Notes under the pieces: model-generated
Database searches by the model: none
What the model saw: the letters and a program-made list of their open reading frames with translations, nothing else
Told to the model about the DNA's origin: nothing
Translations under genes and position numbers: made by a program
Shown here: in pieces, positions 24,999 through 36,613 of the stretch
Position numbering within the stretch: the stretch's first letter is position 1
Layout: every line of letters begins with the position of its first letter
Assembly: GCA_019925795.1 (NCBI GenBank)
Contig: CM034314.1
Coordinates: 18,472,657-18,536,656, forward strand
Direction of reading: 5' to 3'
DNA length: 64,000 bases
DNA from: Dendrobium chrysotoxum
Lineage: Eukaryota > Streptophyta > Magnoliopsida > Asparagales > Orchidaceae

Positions 24999-25018
24999 CC
25001 TATTGCACAATTTAAAAC

Positions 25019-26966
25019 CTTATTGTTATCGATATAGACATATATACTATTTGATACTACTGATTAAATCAATATAGATATAGATATTATTTGATACTAC
25101 TGATTAACTATACTGAACTAAACATGTGACATACTGAGAACAGAATATACTGATTTGATACTAATGTAGAATATTTAGATAGTATGTGTACACTCCTATA
25201 TGATTTTATTGTATTTAAATGATTTTGATAGTCTTTATCAATGTTTTAGTTTTACCATATTATACAATTATTTTACTAATTGATAGTACTGATATGATGT
25301 TTGTTTTATCGATTCGACACCCGTATTAATTTACTGGTTTCCCTAATATACTATTTTACTCATTTATATACTATATTATTTTACTACTTTATAGACTTTA
25401 TTACTACTACTACATGTGAGTTTTATTATTTTTGCATTGATTCAAAGATGATATGAATGTTACTGCTATGATTTGATCATTAACATGCATATTTCTCATT
25501 TACCATGCTTTGAATTTAGTTATAGGATTTTAGTGATCTGTATGGCTGTTTATCTCATTATATATGATTTAAATGATTTCAAGTGATGAAAGATATTCAG
25601 AAGTGTGAGTTTGATCATAACTCCTTAGGTTATGTTTCTTTTTTATTTTAGTTATTTTTTTGTACTCAGGAATAGAATGATATATTATGAGTACATGATT
25701 CTTGAGTATTATTTATGGTTTATTTTTGGGTCAATGGATATATATATGAATTGATGTTTTAAATTATAAAATTTTTTTCTGCACTTACATAATCCATTAA
25801 GTGATGTTATCAAAAGTCATTTTCTTATTTATTTTTCATTCCATGCATTTTAACAGAGAGCATTAGAGAGGAATTAAGGCAAAAAGAGAAAAGAGAGGAA
25901 ATAAAATATAGGATTTGGACATCATAGAATAATTTTTGTTAGTCAATTTTATTAGGAGATTTATTTATCTCATTGTAAGGAACTATTATCCTATTTTTGA
26001 TTTTAATAATTTAGTATTTTTGATATTTTTTTTATCAAATTTGTATTTTTATTATAAAAAATAAGAATAATTTTGTATTCATAAAGTTTTCATCACGTAA
26101 TTTTTTATATATTATAGAGATTATAAATAATTTGAGTCTTTATTTAAGATTTTTTGCTGAGTGATTTTGAAAAAGTTACAATTTTTACCAATTTAGAGAT
26201 CTATTTTGACATCTAAAAATAGTATTTTAGTTCAATTAAAGTTTTAAAATATTATTGTATATAATCCCTAGTAATTTGATTAATGTTTTAAAATGTGAAT
26301 CTCTACTCAGTAGGATTTTCTATTGCATACTGTTAGGACTTTTTGAAACTTTTTGAAGTAAGCCCAATTATGATTTATTTATTGTAATACATTGATAATA
26401 AATATGGATATATCTCTATTACTATTATAATACTATAATAATAATATGTGTGTGTGTAAAAGATAAGTAAAGACTGGTTAACCCATTGGTTGGAGATTGA
26501 TTGACCTATACAAGATGGTGGGCCGACAGATTTTCTTTTAAAAATTATGATTTGGTATTATCCTCTGTTGATTCAATTGATTCTAATTAGGAGTTATAAA
26601 GAGTTATTACTATGTTGATGAGCAAAGAGTGATGACTCTTCTTATTTAGCCAATAATTATATACTACCAATTATTGATTATTAAAAAACATTGTTATAGT
26701 CATAATTTTTACTTGTTTAGTGTGACTCCTAAAATACATATTATTAAGACATTATTTTTATTACTATATGAATTCATTATTATTGCATGGATTTAATGTT
26801 AATGTATTATTTTATTGCTCATACCACTGGACTGTTATTGTTACCGATATAAACATTGATATTATTTAATACTATTAAGTTACTATACTGATACTAATCA
26901 TGTGACATACTGAACACATAATATATGAATTTGATACTAATATAGAATATTTAGATAGTATGTGTA
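25019..26966 (+). repeat. Tandem array of ~1.73-kb units, part 2
   Basis: Continuation of the array after the TIR/CACTA insert. It completes the interrupted unit, with a local duplication of about 60 bp (atatactatttgatactactgatt twice, 25,030-25,110), and starts the next. It ends in the 9-bp GTATGTGTA that became the TSD of the Mutator-like element. Confidence 0.8.
26958..26966. repeat. 9-bp target site duplication, left copy
   Basis: GTATGTGTA, repeated at 50,776-50,784 immediately outside the other end of the Mutator-like element. Intact array units read gtatgtgtacactcctat at this place, so the site was a single copy before insertion. Confidence 0.85.
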
Positions 26967-27232
26967 TGGGTGTCAATATCTAACACGACACAAAAACCCG
27001 ACCCAAAAATTTCAGGTTAGACCCGACCCGTTTCCAAAATGGGTCGGGTTTGGGTTCGGGTTCACGGATTTGACCCGTTTGAAAAATGGGTCGGGTTCGG
27101 GTTGACCCGATGGGTTATCGGGTCAACCCGAAAACCCATTTGAAATGACTGGTCGGCTGCCCGGAGACCTGCCTGAGCCTGCCTGCCCCTTGCCTGCGCC
27201 CTGCCCGCAGACCTGCCCGTTCATCCGCTGAA

Positions 27233-27237
27233 GCTGC
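27233..27237. repeat. Probable 5-bp TSD of the Ogre element, left copy
   Basis: GCTGC here against GCTAC at 50,444-50,448. The single difference is G to A, a common transition. With an LTR start at 27,240 or 27,241 the alternatives (TGCTC or GCTCT) fit equally or less well. Confidence 0.55.
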
Positions 27238-30200
27238 TCTTGACCTCATTATTCGAGATCAATTTCCCCAGAATAAATCTCTAGCTCCTAGGTTTTCGCA
27301 GCCTAGTGTAGACGTCACTCGTCTAGGACATCTCTCAGGTGGACACCTAGTGACGTAGCATTGACTCTACTTGATAACCCGACCTAAATTAAGATCAATT
27401 CAATCCAAATCTAGCTCAACTCCAAATTAAACCCAAATTAACTCGTCTCAAGCTAACTACTCTAAATTGAACTTTACGATGCAAATTCACATGAAACTGA
27501 ATCAAATTAACTCAAATTGAGTCCGATTTAAATGACAATAGCCCTGATTAGCCCGGATTGATTCGTCACGAGCCAGTCAAAATTTAATCAACGTTTAACA
27601 AATTAACAGATAAAACAAATTTGAATCAGCTTAAATTAAAATTTCTACTAAATTTTATTTAAAATTAACATATTTCACTAAAATAAATCTCTATGTTTTC
27701 TTAAAATTAATTAATTAGAAACTTAGCATGTCATTTTGTCTAAATGGAAGTTTAAATAATCTTAATCACTACTTCTCAATTTTATCGAAATTCAAATTAA
27801 GAGAATCGTTTTGGCTTGTCCCACACGATCAGATGGGAGGCAGCAGTTTCGAGCCAGGTCACCCACGATCTCTCTCCCTCTAATTCGCAAGAAGCTCCAA
27901 GAACCGAACTACCCCACTCCTCTCTCGGCATTTTTTCGCGAAAATCCCCCAGGATTGTGGCTCTCCTTTTCCGTCTCTCTGGCAAGAAACTGAAGCCTCG
28001 ACAGTTCGCAAAATGCTCCAGGTCTGCCTCTCTCTACAGTTCGAAAATCCCGAAGTCTTCCTCAGGCGAAATCGCGGTTCCCCGTCGCTCTCTCATTCGC
28101 AAGCTCTGCCTGTCTCCTTGCTCTGTCGCCTCCTCTGCCCTAGTCGAAGGTTCCCCCTCTCCTGTTCGACTCCAGGAGTGCGAAACCCCCTAGCCGACGA
28201 TCTTTGCCCTAGCTGCTGCCCATAGGTATATGTTTCTCCTATTTCTTCTCCATCTTCCTCTTCTTCATTTCATATCACTTTCTTCTTTTAAAGCTTTCTT
28301 TCCATATTGTTGTCTTGTTGGATATGGGTTTTCTTTGCCGAATTAGTCATAAATCCTGATGATTATGAGTTCTTAAGCAAATAGTTATATGCATTTGGTA
28401 AAGTTTGAGTTGTTGTATATAGTATTTCAAAATTCAGTGTATATATCCATGTCTTGGTGGAAATACGTTTTGACCTTAAGCAATTGTGATTGAGGGTAAT
28501 TTGCTTATGCACTTTCTTGAATCTTAAATATTGTACCATGACTTGATATCATGTTATGTGAAGGCTTGTTGGTGTATTGAAATAACTTTGTCTATTGGGT
28601 TGTTTCAAAGCCTGGAAATGCATGAACTCGATCTGAAATTGTCTAGTTCTAATTGGAAAGCCCTTTAAATATTATCTCAGAAGATAATGGAGTTTCCCAA
28701 CTTCTCTTTCTCTTAATGTTATTTGGCATAATGGTTGAGATGAAATGAGTAAATGGGGTGGTCACATGAAATGCTTCTTTTTCCTGCTATTTGATGATTA
28801 TATCATTCATGATCAAGGTTATCTATGTTGGTTGCTTTAACTTTGAAGAGAAAGTTAGAAGTGTTACATGCATGTTTAGGTCCCTTCTCCTTTAAAACAA
28901 TAACCTCTTGTTTGAAATCATGATTTATTTCTTGCATAGAAAATATGTTCGTATTATTTATAATAGAGATTTCAAAAGAGCATTGGTATCTTTTCTTCTT
29001 CCCATAATTCATGATTATGAAAATTTACAATTTTGATAAATATGGTGTATGATTGGTAGACTCAAGTGAGATTTGTAAGTTTGTTGAAAATTCCACTTAT
29101 ACTTCATATTTCAATGTTGGAGAAGGTGTGGTCCAAATGAAGGGGTGTATGCGTTACATTGGAAATTTTCTTGAGTCTTTGAAAAGAGGAAGGTGGCATC
29201 AATTGTTCTCTCTCATTATTATTGTTGGAAGGGTTTATGGGGACTTGTGTGTTGCAATGATGTTTTCTTTAGTATAGTAGCATGAGTATGTTTTTGAAAA
29301 GTGAAGGGTGGTTGTGAATGGTAAAGTGAAGCTTGATTGTTGGAGATTTAAAAGTATTTTGTTTTGAAAAGGTGATATGTGTGAGAAATAATAAGTGAAG
29401 TTTGTGGGATCAAAAATGTGAAACTTGTGTATTTTGGAAAGGTGGAGTTGTGTATTTGAGAAGTAAGGTATATGTGAGGGATTTTGGAAAATGAAATGTG
29501 TTATCTTGAAAGGTAATGAGTGATTTTGGAAGGTGAGGTGGAAAGTTTTGGAAAAGTGAGATGAGTATGTGAAAAGTAAAGTGTATGATTTTGTGGGAAG
29601 TATGTGTGTGCTTTAAGAGGTGATTATGCGATCTTTGAAAGGTAAAAGATGTATGTTTTGAAGAGTGAGTTATGAATGTGAGTGTTAAAGATGAATCATG
29701 TGTATATATGTCAAGAGATAAAGTGTGTGTTTTTGGAAGAGTGTATGCGTTGAAAGACAAAGTGTGTGAAAGAGTGAGAAGTGAAAGTTAGAGGTGTTGA
29801 GAAATGAAAGGTGTGGGTGTGGAGGAATGAGTTTATTGGGTATTTATTAGAAATGAAAGTGTAAAAGGAAGCAATGCCCCTCTCTCTCTCTCTCTCTACC
29901 CAAAACTTCAAAACAGTAAAAACACAAAAACTTAAATCTGAACTAAAATTCTCTTTGACCCTTCAACAAATCAATTTCAATCAATTAGATAACTTTAACT
30001 AAAAGTAAACTCAGGATACATCCAAACCACTCAGCCTACCGCACACACTTATATTTGTTTGCTAGGACAACCGACTCTAGCTCTAGGTTAGGCCGGTGTT
30101 TACTTTCTTGTTGTTGTGTGACGGGCTTTCTCGATTTTCATTGCATGCTTGTATGTTTGACATGAGTGTTTGTTTACTTTTATTGGTCTTTGTGATATGA

Positions 30201-31919
30201 TGTGATGGGCGATAGATTACCCCTAGGTTAGGAACGATCTGGATGCTCACAGAATCTTATACAGGTGGCCATGCTCATGCAGGGCTAAATAAAAAGGGGG
30301 CAAATTAAATATTTAAATTAACAATATTTTCTGCAGGTGCTTCAGAAAATGCTAAGCCCCCTTAAAATTAAAAGAGCATGGCCAAGCGAGGCTAATGAAT
30401 TTGAATTTGAATATATAACTGCTTGGGAGTGGGTTTATTATAAATGTTTAGGATAACCCTGCAGGTGTGTTTAGATTTTCTTTTTTTCTTTCTGAGATGT
30501 AAATGTAATTATTTGTTAAAGTCAAATGTTGTGAAAGCGATTCAAAAGTGGGATATCACACCCAACTCGGAGTCCAAAGAGAGGAGAATGTCTCTTAGGG
30601 GAGTATTCTCTTCTATTTGGAAAGCCAAGTTAGGATGGTTCTAATATCCAAAGAGAAAAGAAAATATCCCTTCGGGGATGAGTTTCTTTTCATTTGGATA
30701 TCCAGGCCCGGCGGACCCAAGGAGCTCGTAGCGGATCCAAGAAGTTTGTAAAAGAAACAAGACAAAGAAGTGAAGATGAAGAAATGAAGATAAAAAGAAA
30801 AGTATATCCCATTTTCACTTGCGTCAGTCTTAGGATTAGAATCCGGGTTTGTTGTCAGTGGTACCCAGCCACTTTACTTTTTCAGCAGACCCTGGGTTGT
30901 AAATAAACTGGACATTGGACATTATATTTTTGGATAATTTAATTTGAGTGTTTACATTATTTGTGCACTAGCTTTTTTTTAGGACTCTTGCATGCCGTGT
31001 TTTGTTTTAGCCTAGATACGCATCGGTGTGTTTTTTGGTAAGGATCACGATAAACTTTTTCTACTTGAAATTTAAAATAAAATTTTTTAGGCTCACAAAG
31101 AAACTCTAACGAATCTAAGAAGTAAGCTCGGACCGCCGAGAGTCAGCATAAGCATATTATTACTTTCTCTTCCTTGTTAGGTACCTCCCCACCTACGGGT
31201 TCTGGCAGACCACCTGACCTATTAGGGTGCAGTTCTATCAAGGGGATGTTGTGCAATCTAGGAAAAAATTTATTTTCTAAGCCTGATTTTAAAACTGCTT
31301 CATAAATTATTTTATGCATTCGAGTCAATTAGCATGCATTGCATTAGATACAAATTAAAAGAGTCTAAAATTTTAATTGCATTATACTCTCAGGCATCAT
31401 TTACCCTACATAAGTAAAGGGGCCAATTAGGTTTTGTCTTAGATGTCGGCCCCGATTCCTCAAAACTTAAATAACGTCCCTACCCATCTTTAATAAGAGA
31501 CTGGATACATGGATTTGAAGAGCCTAGGTGGTTAGCTGGCTCCCCAATCCAGGCCGGGGTAAGTCCAGATTTGCACTGCATTAGCTAGGTTCAGGTCACT
31601 ACTTTGTAGTACCCAATTTAGTTTTAGGTTTTGAGGCAGATTGCCAAATCTTAAGTCCTCACTCGCTGGGAATATGATCTCAAATTTCTAATAAAATGTC
31701 AACTTAAACATGAAATTTCTATCTTAAAATATAAAGCCCAACATAGGGTAGATTGAGGTTGCCTCTGAGCTTCTCAGAATCCGATACCTCCTACTTTTCT
31801 TCCTTTGACTCGTTAATAACTGTTCAACGTTGAGCTTTCTCCTTGAAAATTCTTACTTCTTTCCTTGCCTTTTACTTTGTAATCAAAGGTAAGAAATCAC
31901 TGCTTTAATCGAGAGTTTT

Positions 31920-31985
31920 CTTAGGAGTACCGCTCCTAGGATGTAATTAACTATAGGGGCTTACCCCTATAGGGATTTGAGAACC
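31920..31985 (+). other. Paired hairpins in the LTR 3' part
   Basis: TAGGAG-TACCG-CTCCTA is followed by CTATAGGGG-CTTA-CCCCTATAG (about 31,951-31,972). Both are kept in the 3' LTR (around 49,855-49,905), where the loop of the second is CTTG. Position near the end of the LTR suggests an RNA fold in the U5/leader, but the role is inferred. Confidence 0.55.
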
Positions 31986-32169
31986 CCAGATTAAAATAAA
32001 CCTTATTTTATTCTTATAAAATAAGAGAAAAATCTTTGGGAACGCAGACATATTTTAAAACCTCATTTCTAATTTTAAATATATTTATAGAATATTATTA
32101 TTATCTTTCCATGTAATATAATATTTTATTTATTATATTCAATTTTAGAAATGATGACTTTTATCAAAC

Positions 32170-32445
32170 CCATTCTTTCTTTTGGGTGTTTTTGAAGAAT
32201 GTTATGTTCGTCTTTTCAGATGATACAATATTCTCCTTATTACACCTAAATAAAGGGATGGATGAACTTTTCAAAACTATATTTCTATTTTTAAACACAT
32301 TCTACAGAATTTCATGTTCATCTCTCGAGATGATATGTTATTTGTAGAATTGTATTTGACTATAGAAATATTATTTTCCAAAACCATATTTTGATATTGA
32401 ATCCATTATAGAATATTGTGTCAGTCTCCCAAGACTGTACTTTAT
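32170..32445 (+). other. Three regularly spaced stem-loops near the LTR end
   Basis: CRTCT-TTTC-AGATG (about 32,209-32,224), CATCT-CTCG-AGATG (32,319-32,332) and CAGTCT-CCCA-AGACTG (32,422-32,437) lie about 105-108 bp apart. Each sits in a similar frame of cattct/agaat words. The 3' LTR has the same three. Differences between the copies keep G-U pairs. A function in packaging, priming or 3' end formation is possible but unproven. Confidence 0.5.
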
Positions 32446-32524
32446 TCTTAATGTAGTATTCGATTACAAAATAGGAGAAATTAAAATCTGCGTGGTGACA
32501 TAATTTTTCCCACCAAGGTTTTTC

Positions 32525-32542
32525 TGGCGACTCCGCTGGGGA
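32525..32542 (+). other. Primer-binding site
   Basis: TGGCGACTCCGCTGGGGA lies nine bases after the 5' LTR. Its reverse complement ends in GTCGCCA, a tRNA-like 3' CCA end. Ogre elements are described as primed by tRNA-Arg; the exact tRNA cannot be checked here. Confidence 0.85.
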
Positions 32543-33082
32543 TCAATCCTCTCTCCATCTTTAACAGTGATTCATACCCTTACATCAGTAGTATACTTAT
32601 GCTCTGCATAGGTTGTAACTACCCTTCTTCCACTGGTTATTTTATTCATTTCATTCTTGAATAATTTGGCCGGTATCTAAAAATTTTTAGGTCTTATTTT
32701 GGACCCCCATCAAAATATCGACGGGAAGTTCCTTTAATGACCTTTTTGTCTAAATAATCAAAAAATAAAATCCCTACGTGTTAACTCGAACGTTGCGGTT
32801 ACATTTCTTTATTGTAGCTTGATGTTTGACTTAGCACTGGGTCCGAATTCTTAAAATAAAAATTGAAATACTAAATAATATTCATTCTTATCTCAACATT
32901 ATGTATTACAGTTATATTTTAATATAACTCGATATATATGTGATGAGATAAGACTTAGATTATTTGGTTGGGTCAATTAAGCTTTTGCAATTAAAATAAT
33001 TTATTCAGAAAACTAATTCAAAAAATTTTCTTAAATTTCAGGAAAAATCTCGGGTAAACTAATCTTTTTCTTGTCGGATAAT

Positions 33083-34523
33083 ATGAACTTGGCCTACAAT
33101 CCTTTTACTGACGGAAGTATAATCAAATTTGGAAAAGGATTTGAGGATTTGCAGTTGTCTGTTAGTGGACCTGAGTTCACTATTGTCCCATCTGCTGAAA
33201 TTGCAAACCAGAAGCCTGTTCTAGAGTTCACTTTGGGATGTGGGTCTCAAACTGCCCCTGTAGCCCCTAGGCCCTCAGTGTTTGGTAGAATTGAACAGCC
33301 TAGCCAGGATCAGAAACTCAAATCAGATGTCGTAGCAGATAGTGTTACTCCTTTCAGTGCTCCGAGCAAGTTTGAAATAGGTTCCTCTTCTAATGTGTCG
33401 ATGATTATGACTAAAACTCAGAGGAGAAATAAAAATCATCGTACAAAGAGGAGAATGGAAAAATTGGGACTGTCAAGTAAGAATGAGCAAACTCCTCCTA
33501 CCTCTCCACATCTTAGTGGTAGTAGGTTCCATCTCCTCTCCGCTGAGGGAGAGGAAGATGTGAGGACGATTGCTCGTTCAGTTTCTATTGCTGTTGGAAA
33601 GTCTGTCACTGAGCCAGTCAAAGATAAGGAAACACACATTCAGAATATGGTAAGGGCAATAGTCCAAGAGTGTGCAGATAATCATTTCCAAACCAAGGAA
33701 AGGTTTTTGAGAAATATGAAAAGGATGATTAATGAAAGGATCGAAGAAGAAGCCTCGAGTTAGAAGAATACTGGAGCCCAGGTAGTGGGTCAGTCGAGGG
33801 CAAGAGATAGTAAAAGAAAGTTCAAACCTGTTGCAATCTCTGCACTCACTGATGGATACCCTAGGGAACCGAGAAAATTGCACAGAAAGACAGACAGTAT
33901 TGTTTTGACTGATGTGTCGAGAAAATCCAAGAGTATTCAGTATGTTGCCCAGAAAACTAGTCGTCAGTTGTCTCCTTCCTCCATGACACCTCAAGAAGTG
34001 AGAAAGGTTCAGCGGTTCTCTCGTGTCCACTCTTCTCCCCGGATAGATAGGCACCCCTCTACGGGCCCTTCTTCGTCTTCTCATTCGGATGTAGGGTGGT
34101 TGGAATCATCAAGCCAACTCTCTCCAACATCAGCTGAGAAGAAGATCTGGAGACCTAAGGAGGAAGTTGCTTCTCTGGTAGTGGCTTCACCTGAAAAGAT
34201 GATAGAAGAAAAACCCGAAGTAGAGAAGAAACGTGAAATTAACCCTCCAGATCATATGGACTATGAAAGATATGTTCCCGTTGATCCCCACTATGTTTCC
34301 GGAAGGTCTATAGAGGAGATGCTAGGTGAACTGAAAAATAGCATTAAAGATCTGGAGGATGAAGATGCATTGAACTTTGATTTAGATCAAGATGACATGT
34401 TAGATGATGCAGTAGTCGATGTCCTTATGATGGAAACAAGGAGATCAGCTCATGATGATCAAGCTGAAGATGCTGGAATACAGGACGTCGTAATTGAGGA
34501 AGGCATTGCGCCGGACTTAACTC
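33083..34523 (+). pseudogene. N-terminal extension upstream of Gag (Ogre ORF1-like)
   Basis: The first ATG of the long frame is 33,083 (MNLAYNPFTDGSIIKFG). The 480 codons up to the Gag-proximal coiled coil carry a basic patch (about residues 110-130, RRNKNHRTKRRMEK), Ser/Pro-rich linkers and an acidic part (about 415-460). No known domain is recognised. Ogre elements carry an extra coding region before Gag of unknown function, and this one is fused in frame with Gag. One stop, TAG at 33,761 (codon 227), interrupts it. A few bases before the ATG the frame is already open, but only without an ATG. Confidence 0.7.
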
Positions 34524-36610
34524 AACGTCTTATACAACAGCTAAAACAAAAAGATGAGCAGATCTCAAGTATGGAGAAGAAGATAGAGAAAATGATGGCC
34601 ACTATGGCATCATTCCAGTGCCAGGGTCCTTTACCACCACGAGCACAGGTTGAGTCTTCTCAACCCGAGTCTGTTCAGGTGGTAGGAAAGAAACAGATAA
34701 TTGAGGCTGTAGAAGAGCATCAATTAGATCCAGAGACTAAAGCCTCTCAATCAAAAGAGCTAAAGCAGATGATGGAAAGACAAGTGAGGGAGGCATTAGC
34801 AGAGTCACAGAGTGCGTCGTATACCCCAAAGGGTAGACCCTACCCAGAGGAGTTTGATGCAGTTCCCTACCCAAAGGGATTTGTGCCCCCCTCATTCAAG
34901 ATTTTTGATGGTACCGGAAACCCTAGACAGCACATAGCATACTTCCGAGCCAGTTGTTGCAACGCTGGAGGAAGTGATGCTTTACTCTTCAGGTAGTTTG
35001 TTAGTAGCCTGTCAGGGGTGGCTTTTGACTGGTATGCAGATTTACCCAATGGTTCAGTGCACAGTTTTACAGAGCTGGAAAACATGTTTGTCAAGAGGTT
35101 TGCAGGCAGTCAGCATCACGTTACAGTTGGGGATCTTATTATAGAAAAGCAGAAGCCTGGGGAGAAGCTGGTTGATTATATACTAAGGTGGAGGAATTTG
35201 AGCATGAAATGCGAACCTCAATTGCAGGAGCAACACGTGATTGAGATTCTGCTTAAGAATATTCATGGACCGGTAGCCTTTCTTTTGAAAGGATTTACCA
35301 TCAAGACATTTGAAAAATTGCTTAATAAAGCCTCCAGCCTATAAGAAGAAGCTTCACAGTTTACCTTTCTTACTGATCAGTCTACTTTAGACCCTAAGAA
35401 GCTGAAACCCCAGAAGGTCTTTGAGAAGAAATCTGGGATGGTGTCAGTTGTTGATAAGGGAAAGCAGCCAATGAAAATTCAGGCAGAAAATCCCCCTTCA
35501 CAGTTCTACAGTCAGCAGTATCAGGGGCCTCAGTATACGTCACCATAGTATCAGAGACAGTATCCACCACCATAATCTCAGCCATAGTTTAACCAGCCAC
35601 GACCTTACCTTACCCCGGAAGAAATAAAAGAAAGAAGGGAAAGGTTTAATGTGATGATTAGTAAGACTTATCCATTTAAGAAGGAGGCTTTAAAGGGGAT
35701 ATTAAAAAATCTTCTGAAAAAGCCAGACTTCAAATTACCTACACCCAGAAGGCCAGAGGAGGTGGGTAAGTCTGATCAACAAAATTATTGCCCTTATCAC
35801 CAAATGTTGGGCCATCAGCTTGAAGATTGTTTCACCTTTAAAGAGTGGCTTGATAGAAACATCAGATCAGGAGCGGTAGTGATTTCCAAAGAATACTTAG
35901 TGGATTCGGGGCAGGGATCAGCTAAGTGTGTGACTGGTGAGCCTATTGATCCTGCTTCTCCTTTAAATTCTGACTCAACTTGGGATATAGCTTTATCCCG
36001 TTCTTCAAAGAAATTGCTGAACAAACTTTACATTTCTTCTCTTCAGGAGTCTTCAGGAGCTCAGAAGCCCCTCCAGGTTGATCTGATAGTTCCGGAAGTT
36101 GACGTAGAGATGACTTCACCCTTAGAGCTCGAGGAAGCCCAAGTCAGTCAGGGTCCTATAGCTCAGGAGGAGGAGCATGCTAGAGATTGTTTTGTTGCTT
36201 TTAGTAGTGTTAATTGTGATGTATCTAGTAGAGTTGTATTTTTTGCGGATGGGGAGACTGTTATCCTCAATCCTCTTATCTTAGATGACTTTTATTTTGT
36301 TCCATGTGATGATGTCAAATCAATGAAAAAGAATTCTGTGTATATCTTGTCTATTTCTGATAGCGATGCTACGGATGACTTGAAAAGCATACTTGAAAAT
36401 GATTCTCTTAACAATCAATTTAGTTTGGAAGAATTAAAACATTCTCTTGGCTATTATTCAGATAGTGATGCCCATGCTCTTGATTTACAGGGTACGCCTA
36501 TTTGTATTGAAGCAGAGATGTCAGATTCTGAGAATTTAACAGAAGTACAATCAGAGTTAGCTGAGGTCAAAGTAGATAATCTATATGTCGCTTCTTCTGA
36601 AGAGATAGTG
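34524..36610 (+). pseudogene. gag: Gag (capsid and nucleocapsid), with five stops
   Basis: Gag packages element RNA into cytoplasmic particles. A predicted coiled coil (QLKQKDEQISSMEKKIEKMM) opens the section. Next comes the retrotransposon Gag core (34,840-35,340) with AFDWYADLPNGSVHSFTELE and a long Glu/Gln-rich helix. A Gln/Tyr/Pro-rich linker and a zinc-knuckle-like motif YCPYHQMLGHQLEDC (about 35,786-35,830) follow. A further acidic stretch (36,060-36,600) has no recognised domain. Stops: TAG 34,994, TAA 35,342, TAG 35,546, TAA 35,573, TAG 35,585; the section is closed by TAA 36,611. All are in the frame of the N-terminal part and of pol, with no indel. Confidence 0.85.
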
Positions 36611-36613
36611 TAA

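Larger units (their letters stand above)
20917..25018. mobile_element. TIR element with GAGGC palindromes, carrying a CACTA insert
   Basis: The left end TTTAAAATTGTGCAATA and the reverse complement of the right end (TTTTAAATTGTGCAATA) form a TIR of about 17 bp. Near the ends sit four palindromes: CTCGAGGC-TTAT-GCCTCGAG (20,984-21,003) and TGAGGC-TTAC/ATAC/TTAT-GCCTCA (21,013; 21,073; 21,822). Such subterminal repeats are typical of transposase-binding sites. The right-hand remainder is only about 20 bp because the CACTA element landed next to it. Removing the interval rejoins an array unit (gactattactt / ttattgttatcgatatag), so it inserted into the array. The TSD is blurred and the superfamily undecided (hAT possible). 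Confidence 0.6.
27238..32515 (+). repeat. 5' LTR of the Ogre-like element
   Basis: It runs from TCTTGACCTC (TGTTGACCTC in the 3' LTR) to CCCACCA. A large part is non-coding in both copies. A C/T-rich section (27,830-28,260) gives several open frames that are compositional. The plus strand is strongly G and A rich at about 29,270-29,880, ending in a (CT)n run at 29,880. About 1.23 kb present in the 3' LTR (46,586-47,816) is missing at 29,902. From 28,732 to 29,880 it matches the 3' LTR with one difference. Confidence 0.93.

Noticed and set aside
27811..28225. Overlapping open frames of 60-125 codons in the LTR, with a twin set at 44,471-44,829
   Set aside because: They are in several frames and both strands of a C/T-rich stretch, have no domain, and only look conserved because the two LTRs are copies.
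29053..29277. 74-codon open frame, identical in both LTRs (second copy 45,713-45,937)
   Set aside because: It lies within the patch where the LTRs are almost identical at every base, so identity is no sign of coding selection; no domain recognised.
29410..29911. His/Thr/Ser-rich minus-strand frames
   Set aside because: Shadows of the strand-biased G/A-rich LTR section.
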